From assembly GCA_965153455.1 (NCBI GenBank), contig OZ234493.1, positions 5,146,001-5,210,000 of the forward strand: 64,000 nucleotides of DNA, read 5' to 3'. How positions within the stretch are numbered: the first letter of the stretch is position 1; every line of letters starts with the position of its first letter. The notes below the pieces were generated by a model. That model saw only the letters and a program-made list of their open reading frames with translations. It made no database searches and had not been told where the DNA came from. Shown here piece by piece: positions 47,976 through 59,765 of the stretch. The stretch is from Sphagnum compactum. Taxonomy: Eukaryota; Bryophyta; Sphagnopsida; Sphagnales. A program made the translations under genes and the position numbers.

Positions 47976-50900
47976 CACTACTAGAAAAACAGCATTTCAT
48001 GATTAGGCCATTTAGGACTAGGGTCCAAACCCAGTCATGTAGTCATATACAAACTCTAGTCACTATCATTTTAGCGACTATAGTCATGTAATAGACTACA
48101 TGACTAATGTCATGAGTAGAGGATTTAGAGCTTATTTTGCGCAAGTGACACGTATTACTTCCTCTCCAATTCTTGGCGGGAACCCCGTTCGTTGGCAAGA
48201 TCATAGGCCGTTGTTTAGAAGCTTCGTCACTTTTTGGGAAAACTTTTTCAACAATGTCTCAACACATGTGTGTACACAAGTTTGGTTTTGACTGAATACA
48301 CATCGATCGATCGTGATTAAGGGAGAGGCTGCAACCATTCTTCATGACTTGATTCAGTACATTCATTCTAAGTTGCGGGCGAGGTTCTGATGCCATTTTC
48401 TCCAATACAAATGTTCTTCATTCTACTACAGTTTAGGGTCCAAATCGGTGATGGAGCTAGCATGTGCTATTTCGAACTGATGTCAGAGCTGTGTACTCGA
48501 GAAAAGAGGTGCACCCCATGGAGCCACGGAAGTTGACCCATAGGTCTTGCTTGCTCTGGGAGAAATGACTGTCACAACCACCGCACCATGATGGAGCCAC
48601 GGAACAAGGTTTCATCATCATATTTTTATCCAGTTTGTTTTGTGTAGGCTTGCTTTTCGAAAATCAATGTTTGACCAAATTGCCTGCAGAATGTTAGCGC
48701 TGCGCATTTGCCGCTTCCAATGCAATCTTTTACCCACCGTCACCAACAATCTGGTATAATATTCGCCCTTTGATTTTTTATTCATGTTTTGTTTCGTATT
48801 GTTTTGCGTTTGCTCCAATTTTTTATTTCGTTTTCTTTAGTCTTGTTCTCATTTCGCTTCTTTGATTTTCTTTTCCTCTTCGTGCAGGAGTCGTGTTTTT
48901 TCTTCAACAATTTTCCTGCATGAATAATGACAACAGGACCTTGTGTGGGTTCCTTCACTTCCAAACCCTATCTTCACTCGACTACTATAATTTCAAATTC
49001 ATATGCATAATCAGAAACAACATCTACTGCCATAGACGTATATTGTTCTCAGAAGGGAGTTGAACATGAAGATCCTGTTGGAGGGTCCACCAAACAAGCA
49101 ACTGAACATAACATTCATCAACTAACATCTTTTGTACTTATGCAGGTGAAGCAGGTTCTGAAAGTCAAACAAAGGGCACTTTCATCTGGGTGAAACCTTA
49201 TTCATGAAATTCAAGTACGTAATCAATTATTGTTGGAAAACTGGTGTGGTTTGAGACAAGCCTTTCAGTATGAGAATTTGTTGTGAACTTTTGCTGTAAT
49301 CGAAGTGGCTGTGATGAAGTTTTCACTCAAGCAGAATGTACAGCTTCCTCGACATGAATCTGCAAAGTGTAATTAGCACAGGTAAAATCCAAGAATCCAA
49401 GGACCATGTGCAGGACATGCATCCAACCTCTCAGGTGAACCGATTTTGACTTCAATCAGCAGGATGGTGATCAATGGGCTCAGCAATTTCAACATCTTAC
49501 TTTTCACATTTGAGCAATGTCAATGGTGAAGAAGTTAGGCAGCACGTGAGGAGTGGGTCGTTTGTCTTTTGTATTATTAGAAGCAAATTTGGTAGGTCTA
49601 CCCTACTAGACAAGATTAGATAAAAGCAAAAGCATTGTGAGGATTTCTGGGAACTAACATACTTCTGTTGGGACAAGTTTCAGCAACAAGGCTAGATGGC
49701 AACAAGGGGCCAACTGAATTGTGGGGAAATGGGCAATTTGGGTGCAATGGAGCAGGTCCACGTGCTCTTGTTCAAACTCTCTCTCAGAATCAGGATCCGA
49801 AGTTTCAGGTTGGTCTTCATGACACTTTCGTTGTTAAGGAATACCCTTGCAGGACCTGATCTTTGCGTCCAATTTGATTTATTTTTTCTGTGTTAGGAGA
49901 AACAAAATTAGCAATACCCTTTGATAACCTCAATAGTATGGAAGGCCTGGTTCCTTGCACCATTCACTGTAATGTGTTTCCTTGAAACATAATTCCAAAT
50001 TTGTACACTCTGTGTCAAAGATGAGCAGAGGGGAACTTATAGTGGATGACAACCAGGTGAAACCTGGTGTTACAAACTCTATTTTTGATAATTGGGTTGA
50101 TGAATTTCAACAGCAACATCTGGCTCCACCAGAAACTTGGGCTTCTGAATTCACAGCTAGAGAAGTTTCATTTTTCATGTCTACTTAGTGAAATTTACAT
50201 AGTTTCAGTTTCTATTGCTTGTGCTTATGATTGTTGTAGGTGCCAAACAAGTTTTTGGTATCTGAGTTTCACAGTTTGCACTTGACTTCATTGATGACTC
50301 TGGCGTTTTGAGTATAGCATCTGGTCTGACTGGTTGTTCAATGAGTGAAAAACTACATGGTTTCCTCTTTGATTTGAACAAAAGGATGTTTATAAAGACT
50401 TTATGGTCTACTTGCATAGCATATGCATTGTGGGGATAAATGGGCTGAGGATTTTACAAGGATAAAGCATGAAGTTGCATCAACCAGTTATTGGGTTGAT
50501 GAGTTCTCTAAACTGGGATTGAAAGACTGGGCTGATGAATTTGGGGATCAAATGGCTAAGGGCTCCTTTGATGATGAATCAAATTCTAGTTGGTTAGACT
50601 TGTATGACAAGTAGGGTCCTCTCTCCTAATTCAATCGCACATCACTTAGTTGAATTTGGTGAATTATTGTTATTCATTCAAATGTTCTCATGAGATCCAC
50701 TGTTCCTTTTGAAGTTTCATTCAATTGTTAACAAGTCAAAGTTGTTGGTTTAGGGTAGGGCTGCTCTTGTACAATTGGTGCAGAATTGGTTGTTGATTTG
50801 AAATCTGAGGAGCTTTGCTTCACTTGGTGTTTCAAAACTACTTCAGTTCCCTGCAGGGGGCCCAAGTACTAATAGTTTTCTGGTGATGCAGATTTGTGGA

Positions 50901-52566
50901 GGAGCAAGTGAGGGGAGAGTAGAGGGTAGTCATGTCATCCAGGTTTGTGTACCAATTTGCATATCACAATCCACATGTGGGTCATCCTCATCCTCCAAAG
51001 GAAGGCCAGGAATTATTTAGGAGAGGATTGATAAGTCAAGCTGTTCTGGCGTTGGAAGTTGAGGTGCTGAAGTCTTGACAATTCTGAATGCTGGCACTTA
51101 CTGGGCATTACCCATGCAAAAACTGATGATGATCGACAGGTGTGTTGCCATCAGTATTCTATTTTGCTCTCTAGTTTATTTATCTGCTTATTATGAAAGG
51201 ATGTCGTATGGATACGACAGTTTCTTCTCTCTACTTGAGGATTACAAAGTCACTGACAGTAGTGATTGAGGCTTCTACTCAAAGCCACAATATGAGGAAA
51301 TGCATGGACATTTCCAGTTTCCATGAACCACTATTACAATTGGAAGGAGGGCTTTGTTTACAAATTTTATGTTTCTGAGCATTTTTGAATGTGAAATACT
51401 CCTGATTCATTGGGTTTTTGTGGGGTCTAGGCAATTGCATCCATGGTAAAAGCAAGGGATGATGATCTGTCAAACTTGGAAGTCCTGCTTGTCCTTGGTG
51501 TCAGCCACACCAATGGTTTGTCTCATCCTTCTCTCTCCTCCCCTCAGTTGGCTGGCTATACTAGTTAGGAGGCTTGAGGCTTTTGCAATGAACAAGATTC
51601 ATGGATATAGATTTCACCATAATGATGATCATGAAGAACAATAGAGAGGGAGGCATTCAGAAGGGGAGGAAGGAGGTGTCATCTGGCTGAACCCTATCAA
51701 TTAACACAGAAAACAATGGCATGTTTCTTGGGTTTTTTCTTTGTGTTTTTCACAAGTTCTATTATGATGCAGACATTGTTTTAAATGCGAAGGAAGCCCT
51801 CCAAATATGCATTGGATGTCCAGGACCTACCTTGTCATTATTATTCTTCTTTTATTCTATTGTTGTTTGGTTTCCCTATTTCCTTTCTCTTATTGGGCTT
51901 GAATTGCTCATGCTACCCATGAAACCCTAATCCTCGAAGTTCATAGTGGAAGGCCAATGTTCTACATTGTTTATGATTTCCTTCATTTGGTCTTAAGGTT
52001 GTTTCAATTGTAGTTTCAATCTGGAGAGATCAAATGGGCAGGTGTGCCTTGGGAACATCAGGGACAATATAACAGGCAGCAAAAACACCATCAACTTACC
52101 ATTTGCAAAGGATATCACCCACAAAGAAAGTGGCAGGTTGCTGATGTTCACTCTATGCCAGTCATCGAAAAATTTATTCTTCAATTGGACAGGCTGATGT
52201 GCATTCTACGGATGTAATTTGAACCAAACGTTGACCTTTATTTCATAAAGGGTATGTCTTCCACTTGGCTCATTTCTAAATTCTTCCAATTTTTTTCTGA
52301 AATTTTGTGGATTGCATGCCTTCAAAAGTCATGTCAAAGACTCCTTGAAAATATAATCTCAATCATCTTGCAATCTTTCTATAGAACAGTGTCAGTTCAT
52401 TCTCAAGTAGAAACTAAAATCCTGTTTTGGAACCTAAACATCACAATCAATGAAAAGAATAAAGTGGGTGAAAGTATGTCTCTTTTTGGCTTTTGATTTT
52501 CAGCTTTTGCTTTACTGCAAATTGAGGAACGTATGTGTAACCTGTACAATCATTTTTCTAGTAGTG
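47976..52566. mobile_element. CACTA-type element carrying a PEX5 fragment
   Basis: The left end CACTACTAGAAAAA (47976-47989) has its perfect inverted complement TTTTTCTAGTAGTG at 52553-52566. CACTA followed by G and an A-run is the usual terminus of plant En/Spm (CACTA) transposons. The left subterminal region (48030-48106) is rich in AGTCATGTA/TACATGACT words and has a hairpin with 10-base arms at 48081-48090 and 48097-48106, as expected for transposase-binding repeats. The right side lacks comparable words. Three-base target duplications are expected, but the flanks read AAA and TCA, so the ends are diverged or come from different insertions. No transposase was found inside, so the element would be non-autonomous. 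Confidence 0.6.
49436..51515 (+). pseudogene. PEX5: PEX5 (peroxisomal import receptor) internal fragment
   Basis: Exon-like blocks match the middle of plant peroxin 5, which binds PTS1 cargo and carries it to the peroxisome. Near 49440 lies a Trp-rich block (DFDFNQQDGDQWAQQFQ), with TGA where a Trp is expected. At 49720-49808 come AMEQ and, after a frameshift, ALVQTLSQNQDPKFQ. At 49987-50171 lie FVHSVSKMSRGELIVDDNQV, WVDEF and WASEF. At 50420-50610 lie WAEDF, WVDEFSKLGLKDWADEF and SSWLDLYD. At 50892-51139 lie NPHVGHP and KEGQELFRRGLISQAVLALE (first TPR), with an in-frame TAG and a frameshift. At 51431-51515 lies NLEVLLVLGVSHTN (next TPR). The last three blocks have good GT-AG borders and consistent phases. 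The N-terminus and the remaining TPRs, which hold most of the PTS1 pocket, are absent. Retained introns show that this is a genomic copy and not a processed one. Confidence 0.88.
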
Positions 52567-52595
52567 TCAAAAAATCAGTCTTTTCTAGTCACAAG

Positions 52596-52611
52596 TCTTT
52601 CATGACAGCCA
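52596..52611 (+). repeat. 16-bp target-site duplication, left
   Basis: TCTTTCATGACAGCCA is identical to 53835-53850. The two copies bracket the reverse-transcriptase fragment. Confidence 0.8.
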
Positions 52612-53834
52612 TGTAAAATAAAGCAGAGATCAATTTGTTTGAAAATCTTCATAGCTTCAAAGTTGCAGAGGCTTCAGATTTGATCTCTTGGCTGGATTTC
52701 TTATTAGACAATTGTTTCTTTGTTTTGGCCAGGGTGTTTATAGACAATGCATTGGTATCCCCATGGGTACAAATTGTGCGGTCTATTTGGCTAATTTCTA
52801 TCTCTTCACCTATGAGTTTGATTTCATTAAGCGTCTCTTGAAGAGTAACACATGTCCTGTTGTGCTTCATAGTTTGTCCTTGGTTCGTAGGTTTGTGGAT
52901 GATCTTTTTGTTCCAGATTTTCCAGATTTTGAGAACTTCATGTACCTTAACCAAGACTCTTTTGGCGGCGGCATATACCCAAAAACCTCTTGCGAGTTGA
53001 ATTGTACATCTAAAGGCTTCTCTTGTAATTTCTTGGATCTAACTGTGAGCCAGAGTCCTCAAGGTTTATCCTGTGACATTTTTGACAAACGCTCTCAACC
53101 AGAGTATGCAGGTATTGAAATGATTAGAATGCCACACATTCATTCCAATATCTCAATGACTGCGAAGCTCGGGGTTATCAATAGTCAATTTTACAGGTTC
53201 TTGAGACTTTGTAGTTGCAAGAAGTTTTTTGTCTTCCAGATGGTCAGTCTTATCGTCTTTCTGAAGGCAAAAGGCTACCCTTTTAAAGTTCTTCTAAAGA
53301 GAACTAGAGGGTTGGTTCTTGAAGAAAAATTCCTCTTTGGAATTTCAGCTTTTGGCATTTTCAGAATGATTTTGCTTCGGGTCATGTAAGTGGGGAGCTT
53401 TCTGTAAGCCCACTTGTTCTTTGTCTTTCCCTGTCCTTTCCCTTTCTGTCTTTCTTCGTTTCTTTGTCTGGTCTTTGTTGTGGTGTCTGTTGCTAGCCAG
53501 TAGTATGGCTGAGTCTTCCCGTTGCTTCCGGAATTGCAGCAGAAACTCAGTTCGCAGGTTGGTGCTTGTCACTGGCCTTTACCCACTGTAGGGAGCTGAT
53601 GAAGTCAGTGGGGAAGTTGTGATAGTTAAGTCACTATCATACATACTACTGTTGATGGTCCCTGAACAGGTGTGAGACTGGCACTTTTGTTCATACCGCT
53701 GTGTGTTTTTTGTTTTTTGTTTTGTTTCTTGTCTTCCCTTGTTTGGTTCTTTCTGTGGCTTCCTGAAGAAGTGTTAGCCTTGCTGTTTCTTCTTCATCGT
53801 GAGAACGGAGATTTCTCTATTCTCATGAAAGATA
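52612..53834 (+). mobile_element. 5'-truncated retroelement insertion
   Basis: The 1223-bp insert sits between perfect 16-bp direct repeats, begins inside a reverse-transcriptase coding region and ends with about 440 bp of non-coding, pyrimidine-rich DNA. This is what target-primed reverse transcription with early stop leaves behind. The last bases before the right duplication form half of a 22-bp palindrome (53823-53844). Near the 3' end CTGATGA (53596-53602) is followed by GGGAAG and a hairpin (53620-53639). There is no poly(A) tail, which argues against a LINE and fits a Penelope-like or related element. Confidence 0.7.
52620..53389 (+). pseudogene. Reverse transcriptase fragment, Penelope-like suspected
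   Basis: The frame at 52688-53389 contains GIPMGTNCAVYLANFYLF (residues 23-40, the RT 'QG..xG' substrate motif), RRFVDDLF (67-74) with the catalytic FVDD in place of YxDD, NFLDLTV (114-120) and IFDKRS (131-136). The frame before it (52620-52730) supplies the preceding piece, SWLDFLLDNCFF, so a 1-bp shift near 52725 breaks the protein. The sequence is truncated at the 5' side of the palm and has no endonuclease. The motif set resembles RTs of Penelope-like elements, which use telomerase-related RTs and are known in some plants and many animals. A different non-LTR lineage is possible without a tree. Confidence 0.75.
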
Positions 53835-53850
53835 TCTTTCATGACAGCCA
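53835..53850 (+). repeat. 16-bp target-site duplication, right
   Basis: This is a perfect copy of 52596-52611. Its first ten bases are also the right arm of the palindrome centred at 53833/53834. Confidence 0.8.
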
Positions 53851-56800
53851 AATTGACAACTAAAGGTTAATATTGTGGTATAGGTATGTGAAGGAACAGT
53901 GCCCATGGTGTACTCTGTACTAGAGCTGCCAGCAGTTTGCATCTTGTGTGGGGTTTTTTCATTAGCAGTTTATTAACATCTTTGTTGCAATCACCTTTGG
54001 TTCATTAAGTATGGCAGAATTTGTTTACACAATTCATCTCGATAGCCAAAGAATATTTAGATTCCAATGGGGACTCTTGGATAATAACCAACAGTACTTG
54101 TAAATATTTTGGTTTTGCTATTGTTGGATTTAAGATCCATGATTATCGTATTATGTCAATTGGTTTTAAGGTCCTTTTAGAATGCCTAAATTGTTTACTT
54201 GTTTGCAGCTGTGATGTCTTTGTATTGTTATTGATTGGTTTAGGCCTCACAGAATATGGCATGATATTAGATGCAAGATGGTGTGATCTCATAACCCTGC
54301 ACATGAGATCTTCCATATCCAGAGGAATATTTCCCATGTAGTTGGCAAGGACTTCATTGTTTACCCCACTGCACTTCTCACATGTGTGGTGGGCATGGGA
54401 ACCTAGCCATGGGATTTCCCATACTTGACTTAGCTTTCCATTTGTGGTTGGTAGGGGTTTAAGGGCATCCTGTTTACAGTATATACCATCTGCAAACCAC
54501 ATGTGTGTTATATAAGAACCTTGGACATCAATGTGGGTATTCAGTTTGTGGATTTCATGGTTAAAACTGTTGAAGCCAATGTGCATACAATACTGTCTGT
54601 TTATTAACTGGGAGGTGGGTTGGAGATTAGGTTTTCCCTAGATCCTTGAAGTATTTTGCCAGAACTGGCATTGCAGGGTTTTGGTTGAACAAGGTACTTT
54701 ATTGTGCAGAGTGCTAGGGTTTAGGGTACACACTCTCAAATAGTTTTCTGCTTGGAACTTACAGTGCAAATGAGTGGGCATATAAGGCTGCACTATTGTG
54801 AGTTAAACCCAAGTCTTCTTAGTTCAAGATGTTATGGCTCTCAACTTGCCTCCTTTCACTGATGAATTGTTTAGGACCATATAGCTTTCCTTTTTGTTGC
54901 CTTGGTGCTTGACAACATGTTTCTTATACATAGATAGTGGTATAAGGTGGGAATTAACAAACTTGTTCATGTGTGTGCAATTTGGAGTTGAGATCAATTG
55001 ATTGTTTGATTTCTGCTTGTTGTGGATTTCCAGGCTATTCCCTCAACACATATGGATGGGTTGGGTGGGTTTTGGCACTCAGTCAACAAATCCATGATCT
55101 GTTTATGGAATAGTCATGAATTCCACAACCAGTGAGTCAGTTTGGCTGTGCAGACATTATTTAGGGATACACAAAGCTGGTTGACTTAACTCGATCTACC
55201 TTCGACAATAGGGTCCTTCCTGTGAATTTGAAGTTAGCATTCTCCCCTGATCTGTTGAGGTGTATCATCATATGTGCTTACAGCACATGAATGACAATCT
55301 TACTGGCTTGCAATTTTTGCAGACCATTACTTTATAAGCTTTATTGCATATTCTTTTGGCAATTTGCTTGATTGGGATGTCTTTTGTTGTATGAAGGTGC
55401 TTCATAGCTTCTGTAGATTGTTGCAATGGCATGTTTCATGGATGTGGACTTGTTTTGCAGGAAGATGCTTGTGAAAATGTCAAAAGGTAGCATACTGGCC
55501 TACTTGAAAAGTTTGGTGTTCCCAATATGCATGAGCTTTTGCATGTTTCCTCTTGCTTCTGGTTGTGCATAACTCTTCAGAGCGAAGTGTGCATTGATTA
55601 TGGGTGTAAAGCTTGCAGTGCAGGATGATGGCCACTGGGCATGGCAAATGAAGAAACCTGGTAGGGCCTTAGTGAACTCACAACAGATCCAGTCTATTGT
55701 CACACTGTCATAGTTGTCTTCTGTTGTGGGGAGGTGTGTCATGGTTATAACTTCCTATCTGTACCCAACATTGGCAGCTGATGAACTCATGGGAACTTGT
55801 CACTACTGCCCAGCATTTGTTTTGGTGATGGTCTAATGCAGTGTGATCAACTCTTATAAGGTTGTGACCACACTCATATCCATATAGAATCTAAAATGTT
55901 GTGGATATCTTTACAATTTTATTGGTATGGGTCTTCACCAATGGATTTGCACATAGGTTAGGTGGTTGATGACCTTCAAATTAGCTTGATCAATCCAAGT
56001 TATGTTGATTGATGTTTATGTACTCTGCTTAACAAGTGGGCCACATGTATGGATCATGTGCAAGTCCACATAAACTCTCTTCTGCTCACAGGCCATTAAG
56101 CTTATAATATGAGCATCATGAATGTCCACACCTGGGTTTTCTGCACAATTCCAACATGTGTGTGTGATAATCTAGTTCAACACATTGCACAAAGCTGCCC
56201 ATAACATCAGCTTGCAATTTTTGGTCACATGCACACTCTATAATTTTCCTAATCTAGTTAAGAAAACTTGTGGTCATGAGAATATCTTCATCCAACAAAT
56301 GTGCACACTACAATATCCATAAAACATAGTTGCACATTCAACCATTACACAGGGCCCCGGTTTGGAGGTTTTCAATGGCCATAAACTACAGAAAAAATTA
56401 TTGCAAGATAGCCAAATTTCTACACTAGATTGTACGTGTGTAGCCAAAATGACAATGTGTAATCAATACATTTGTACTTCGTATTGGGTTTATAGTTGTA
56501 TTTGCCTAAATCTCCCTACATATGCATGCCATTTTTTCTATTCCCACTTATAGTTATAGCCACTACAAACAAATGACTTGCAAGAAAACACTAGTTCCAA
56601 CAACATTTAGGCTTCTGGAATCAATTCATGGACAAAGTGGTTGTGGCCCCTGTGGAGAAAATGTCACCATAGTTGGCACAATCTTCTTAATTTCTGGCCA
56701 CGCATTAAGGAGTGACATAGAAAGGTTTGGCCATTTTGGGCCTTCTGCACTCAGAAAGGGATGGAAGAAAATACTTCTAATGAAAATTCCAACAGTCATC

Positions 56801-58399
56801 CATGAACTTTATCAAGGCTAGACATACAGGTTTGGTAATTAGGGTTCCAAACAAGATTTAGGATTAGGTGACTTAACCCTTGTTGGTGCCCTTGTGGACG
56901 TTGCACATGTTGAGCCTTTTGAAGTCTAGTGACCTTCTCCTCAAATGTCCGTCATCACTTGAGCGCTTTCGTGAACTATGGGCGTTTGCATTGTCCACTG
57001 GGCACTTACAGGCCCTACTACGGTGCAAACCAATTCGCATTTATTCATATTACAAGTCTTGGGATTTGTGTGCAAGCTGGTTCTGACAATGGCCAATAGT
57101 AGGTGTCTGTCAAAGCTATGGAAGCATCCCGCCAAGATTTTGGAAGTAAATTCCAGCGAGCAATCACAATGTGTATTATACAATCTTCTTGCAACTCGAA
57201 ACACTGTTATATTCATCCTGGAGTCCTATGGTTCCTTCTTCTCTCAATCGGTGAATTCCAACAAGTAAGGCTTTCACTTATCTTCTTGGTCATGTTTTTG
57301 ATCCAGGAAGTAGATTTTCTTCTGCCATTGAACATTTAACGTATAGGTAATTGAGCCTAGTATGTGCATTGTGTTTGTATCATGGGTTGCCTCTAACGCT
57401 AATGGCTTGGTACGTTCTGAATTGCAAGACAAGACAGGTTAGAAACGAGTGGCAAAGTAGAGTGCTGCTGATAACATCAAATCATGAATTGTCAAAAACC
57501 CTCTTGTGTGACCATGCATGGAATACACACATGCAAAATGCCAAGGCTTTGGAGAAGGTCATGTCTATCAACTTTTTTTGTGATTCTCTTTTTGCATTCG
57601 ATTTTTGTAGGTGTTAATTTTTTCCAATGCCCTTTGGCTCTATGGCATCTACTAGTGCTAAGTAGGTTGATGGTTAGAAATTTGGTGCATCTACCTGCTA
57701 TTAGGTGAGTTTAGATTCACAGGAGTTCCGCACCCCAGTGTGGTTGCAAGATGTGCATCAAGTGCAAACAACATGGACTACGCATATTGGAGGATCTCAC
57801 ATACTTCAACCACACCTGCAACAATGTTCATGTGTTAATTGCGCATTTCTAAGGTGGGTGCATTCCTCCAAATGTGACCAAGTCATTTGTACTTGAAGGG
57901 TTTATGTCAAGCACAAAAATATGGACCACAACTACATAATTTTGAGTTCTGTGGGGCCTCAATGTTATGGGTGAACATGTAATTGTCTACATGGTGTGCA
58001 TATTGTCAGTCTCAACTACTATTTAATTCTTAGTTGATTGATGGAGGATAATAATTGGATCACCCATTGGAATTTGGACTATGGTGGACTGGGTTTGGAA
58101 TCTAGCCTTTAAGATCAGCAGGTTTGTAATCCTACCATTGCATTTATAGTTATGATTCATTACCATCATGTGCTACAAGATTCCATGTACAACAATTAGG
58201 GTCAAGTTCAATCTTCTAGGCTGTGTTGTTAATAATGTACATATTATTTTTTCCCTCATTGTTTATAGTTGCCTGGATATCAAAACAACACATCTTGGGT
58301 TTTACAACTAGTTAATAAAATGACTATTATCTTTTTTTACTACAATTGTAACTACAAGTTCATATTAATGATTATGTAGTTGTAAAAGACATTCACTAT
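53851..58399. other. Gene-free stretch with one unexplained less AT-rich block
   Basis: No gene was recognised. Between about 56840 and 57950 the composition is more balanced and frames in several registers give protein-like text (for example RNEWQSRVLLITSNHELSK at about 57440), interrupted by stops. This looks like a decayed coding region of unknown family. Confidence 0.4.
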
Positions 58400-58404
58400 T
58401 ACGA

Positions 58405-58510
58405 AATGTGCGTGCAGTTCACTAGTCCCTGTTCACTAGATTAGTGAATTCAGTGCTTCCCCACTAGGTTTCATTCACTACAACTAGTGAATTCACTCAC
58501 AATTTAGTGA
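58405..58510. repeat. Cluster of TTCACTA/TAGTGAA hairpins
   Basis: TTCACTA occurs about five times and TAGTGAA three times within 105 bases. TTCACTAGATTAGTGAA and TTCACTACAACTAGTGAA form 7-base stems with 3- to 4-base loops. The cluster lies just outside the inverted repeat at 58540-59480. Confidence 0.6.
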
Positions 58511-58539
58511 AATCATTTGGCATATAGGGACGTGTTTTG

Positions 58540-59480
58540 TTGTAATGATTGTGGTGCCATGTGGCATTATGGTTTTGTGACTAGAATCGATATCACAACT
58601 TGATGGTTTTACACAAATTTCAAAAATTTCAAAAATATATTTTTAATCTATTTTTAATTATCCAAAATTAAAGGTCTTGGCATACTAAAGTGTCCATTTT
58701 TTGGTGTCACAAAGGCGATTTTGGGGGGGTACATTTAATTTTGGTACAATATGTGTTGGAATATGATTGAAAATTATAAAAGGGACTCATTTAACTAATA
58801 TATAACATTTGTAATCAAATTTGAAAATTTGAAAGTAAAATACCATCATTTCATTACAAGGTGGACTTTTAAAACAATGTAACATCTTCTGTCATTGTCC
58901 ATAAAAAATATTTATGGACTTTTATTACATAATAAACATTTGTGAAACGTTAATTTTTTTTCCTAATATGATTGTGAAGGTACTGTAATGTTAAAATAAG
59001 GGCTTACAAGTAAGTTCAATATTTTAATTTATCAAGATTTCGTAAAATAACCAATAGTTTGTAAATTCCATGATTTATTAAAATGGAAAATTTGAATATT
59101 TAAAAGGACATTTTTTACTTTAAATAACAATGGCCAATAATAAAAAGTTAAACCCATGTTTTTGCTTTTAACTTTTCCCCTAGTGGATCAAATCGAAACA
59201 TGTGTCACAATATAGAAACTTGTAAGTTTAAGTTTTAAGTATTCCATTTGCCTCCTATTTTCAAATGGACAATTTTACATTGTCAAAACATTGAACATTT
59301 GAATTAAGAATTTAAAAAAAGTAAAATTGTGGACTCCACATGTGCCACTTTTGATACCACCTTAATGTGCCAAGACCTTTAAGTAATAACAAAATTCCAT
59401 TGATTCTTGCAAATTTTGGTGAATAATAACAACTTATGGTTGTGTGATACTAACATGGCATGCCACATGCCAACAAGGTT
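58540..59480. mobile_element. MITE-like imperfect inverted repeat
   Basis: TTAAAGGTCTTGGCATACTA at 58669 is matched in inverted orientation by TAATGTGCCAAGACCTTTAA near 59362-59381. Similarity extends inward over about 40 bases (GTGTCAC against GTGGCAC) and, weakly, outward to CATGTGGCAT at about 58558 and its inverse at about 59460. The inside is AT-rich and non-coding. It fits a non-autonomous foldback or MITE element, but no clean end or target duplication could be fixed. Confidence 0.5.
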
Positions 59481-59765
59481 GAGTAATAGTCACAACACCT
59501 CATGACTTATGACATTAACTTCACATCATGATTCATATCATTGATTTGATGAATTAATCTCATTTATTAGTTGGTTGAAAATATTGTTGTCCTTTGTGAT
59601 TAATAACAACTTGATCTTCCATGTGATGATGACATGGCATGCCATTTGGCAACAAGAGTGTCACAAAATTTCATGGCAATCCACATTTTTTTGTAACACC
59701 ATAAGTTTTTGTATGTCTTCAATTTATGGCACCAATATTTGTCATGGCATGCCATAATTTTATGT
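59405..59765 (+). repeat. Diverged direct repeats with CATGGCATGCCA
   Basis: AATAACAACTT, then ACATGGCATGCCA, then CAACAAG occur in the same order at about 59423-59478 and 59603-59656 (shift about 179 bp). A third CATGGCATGCCA lies at 59743. CATGGCATGCCATG-like words are themselves near-palindromic. Confidence 0.55.

Noticed and set aside
49436-51515. Functional PEX5 gene
   Set aside because: There are in-frame stops and frameshifts in several blocks, and the N-terminus and most TPR repeats are missing.
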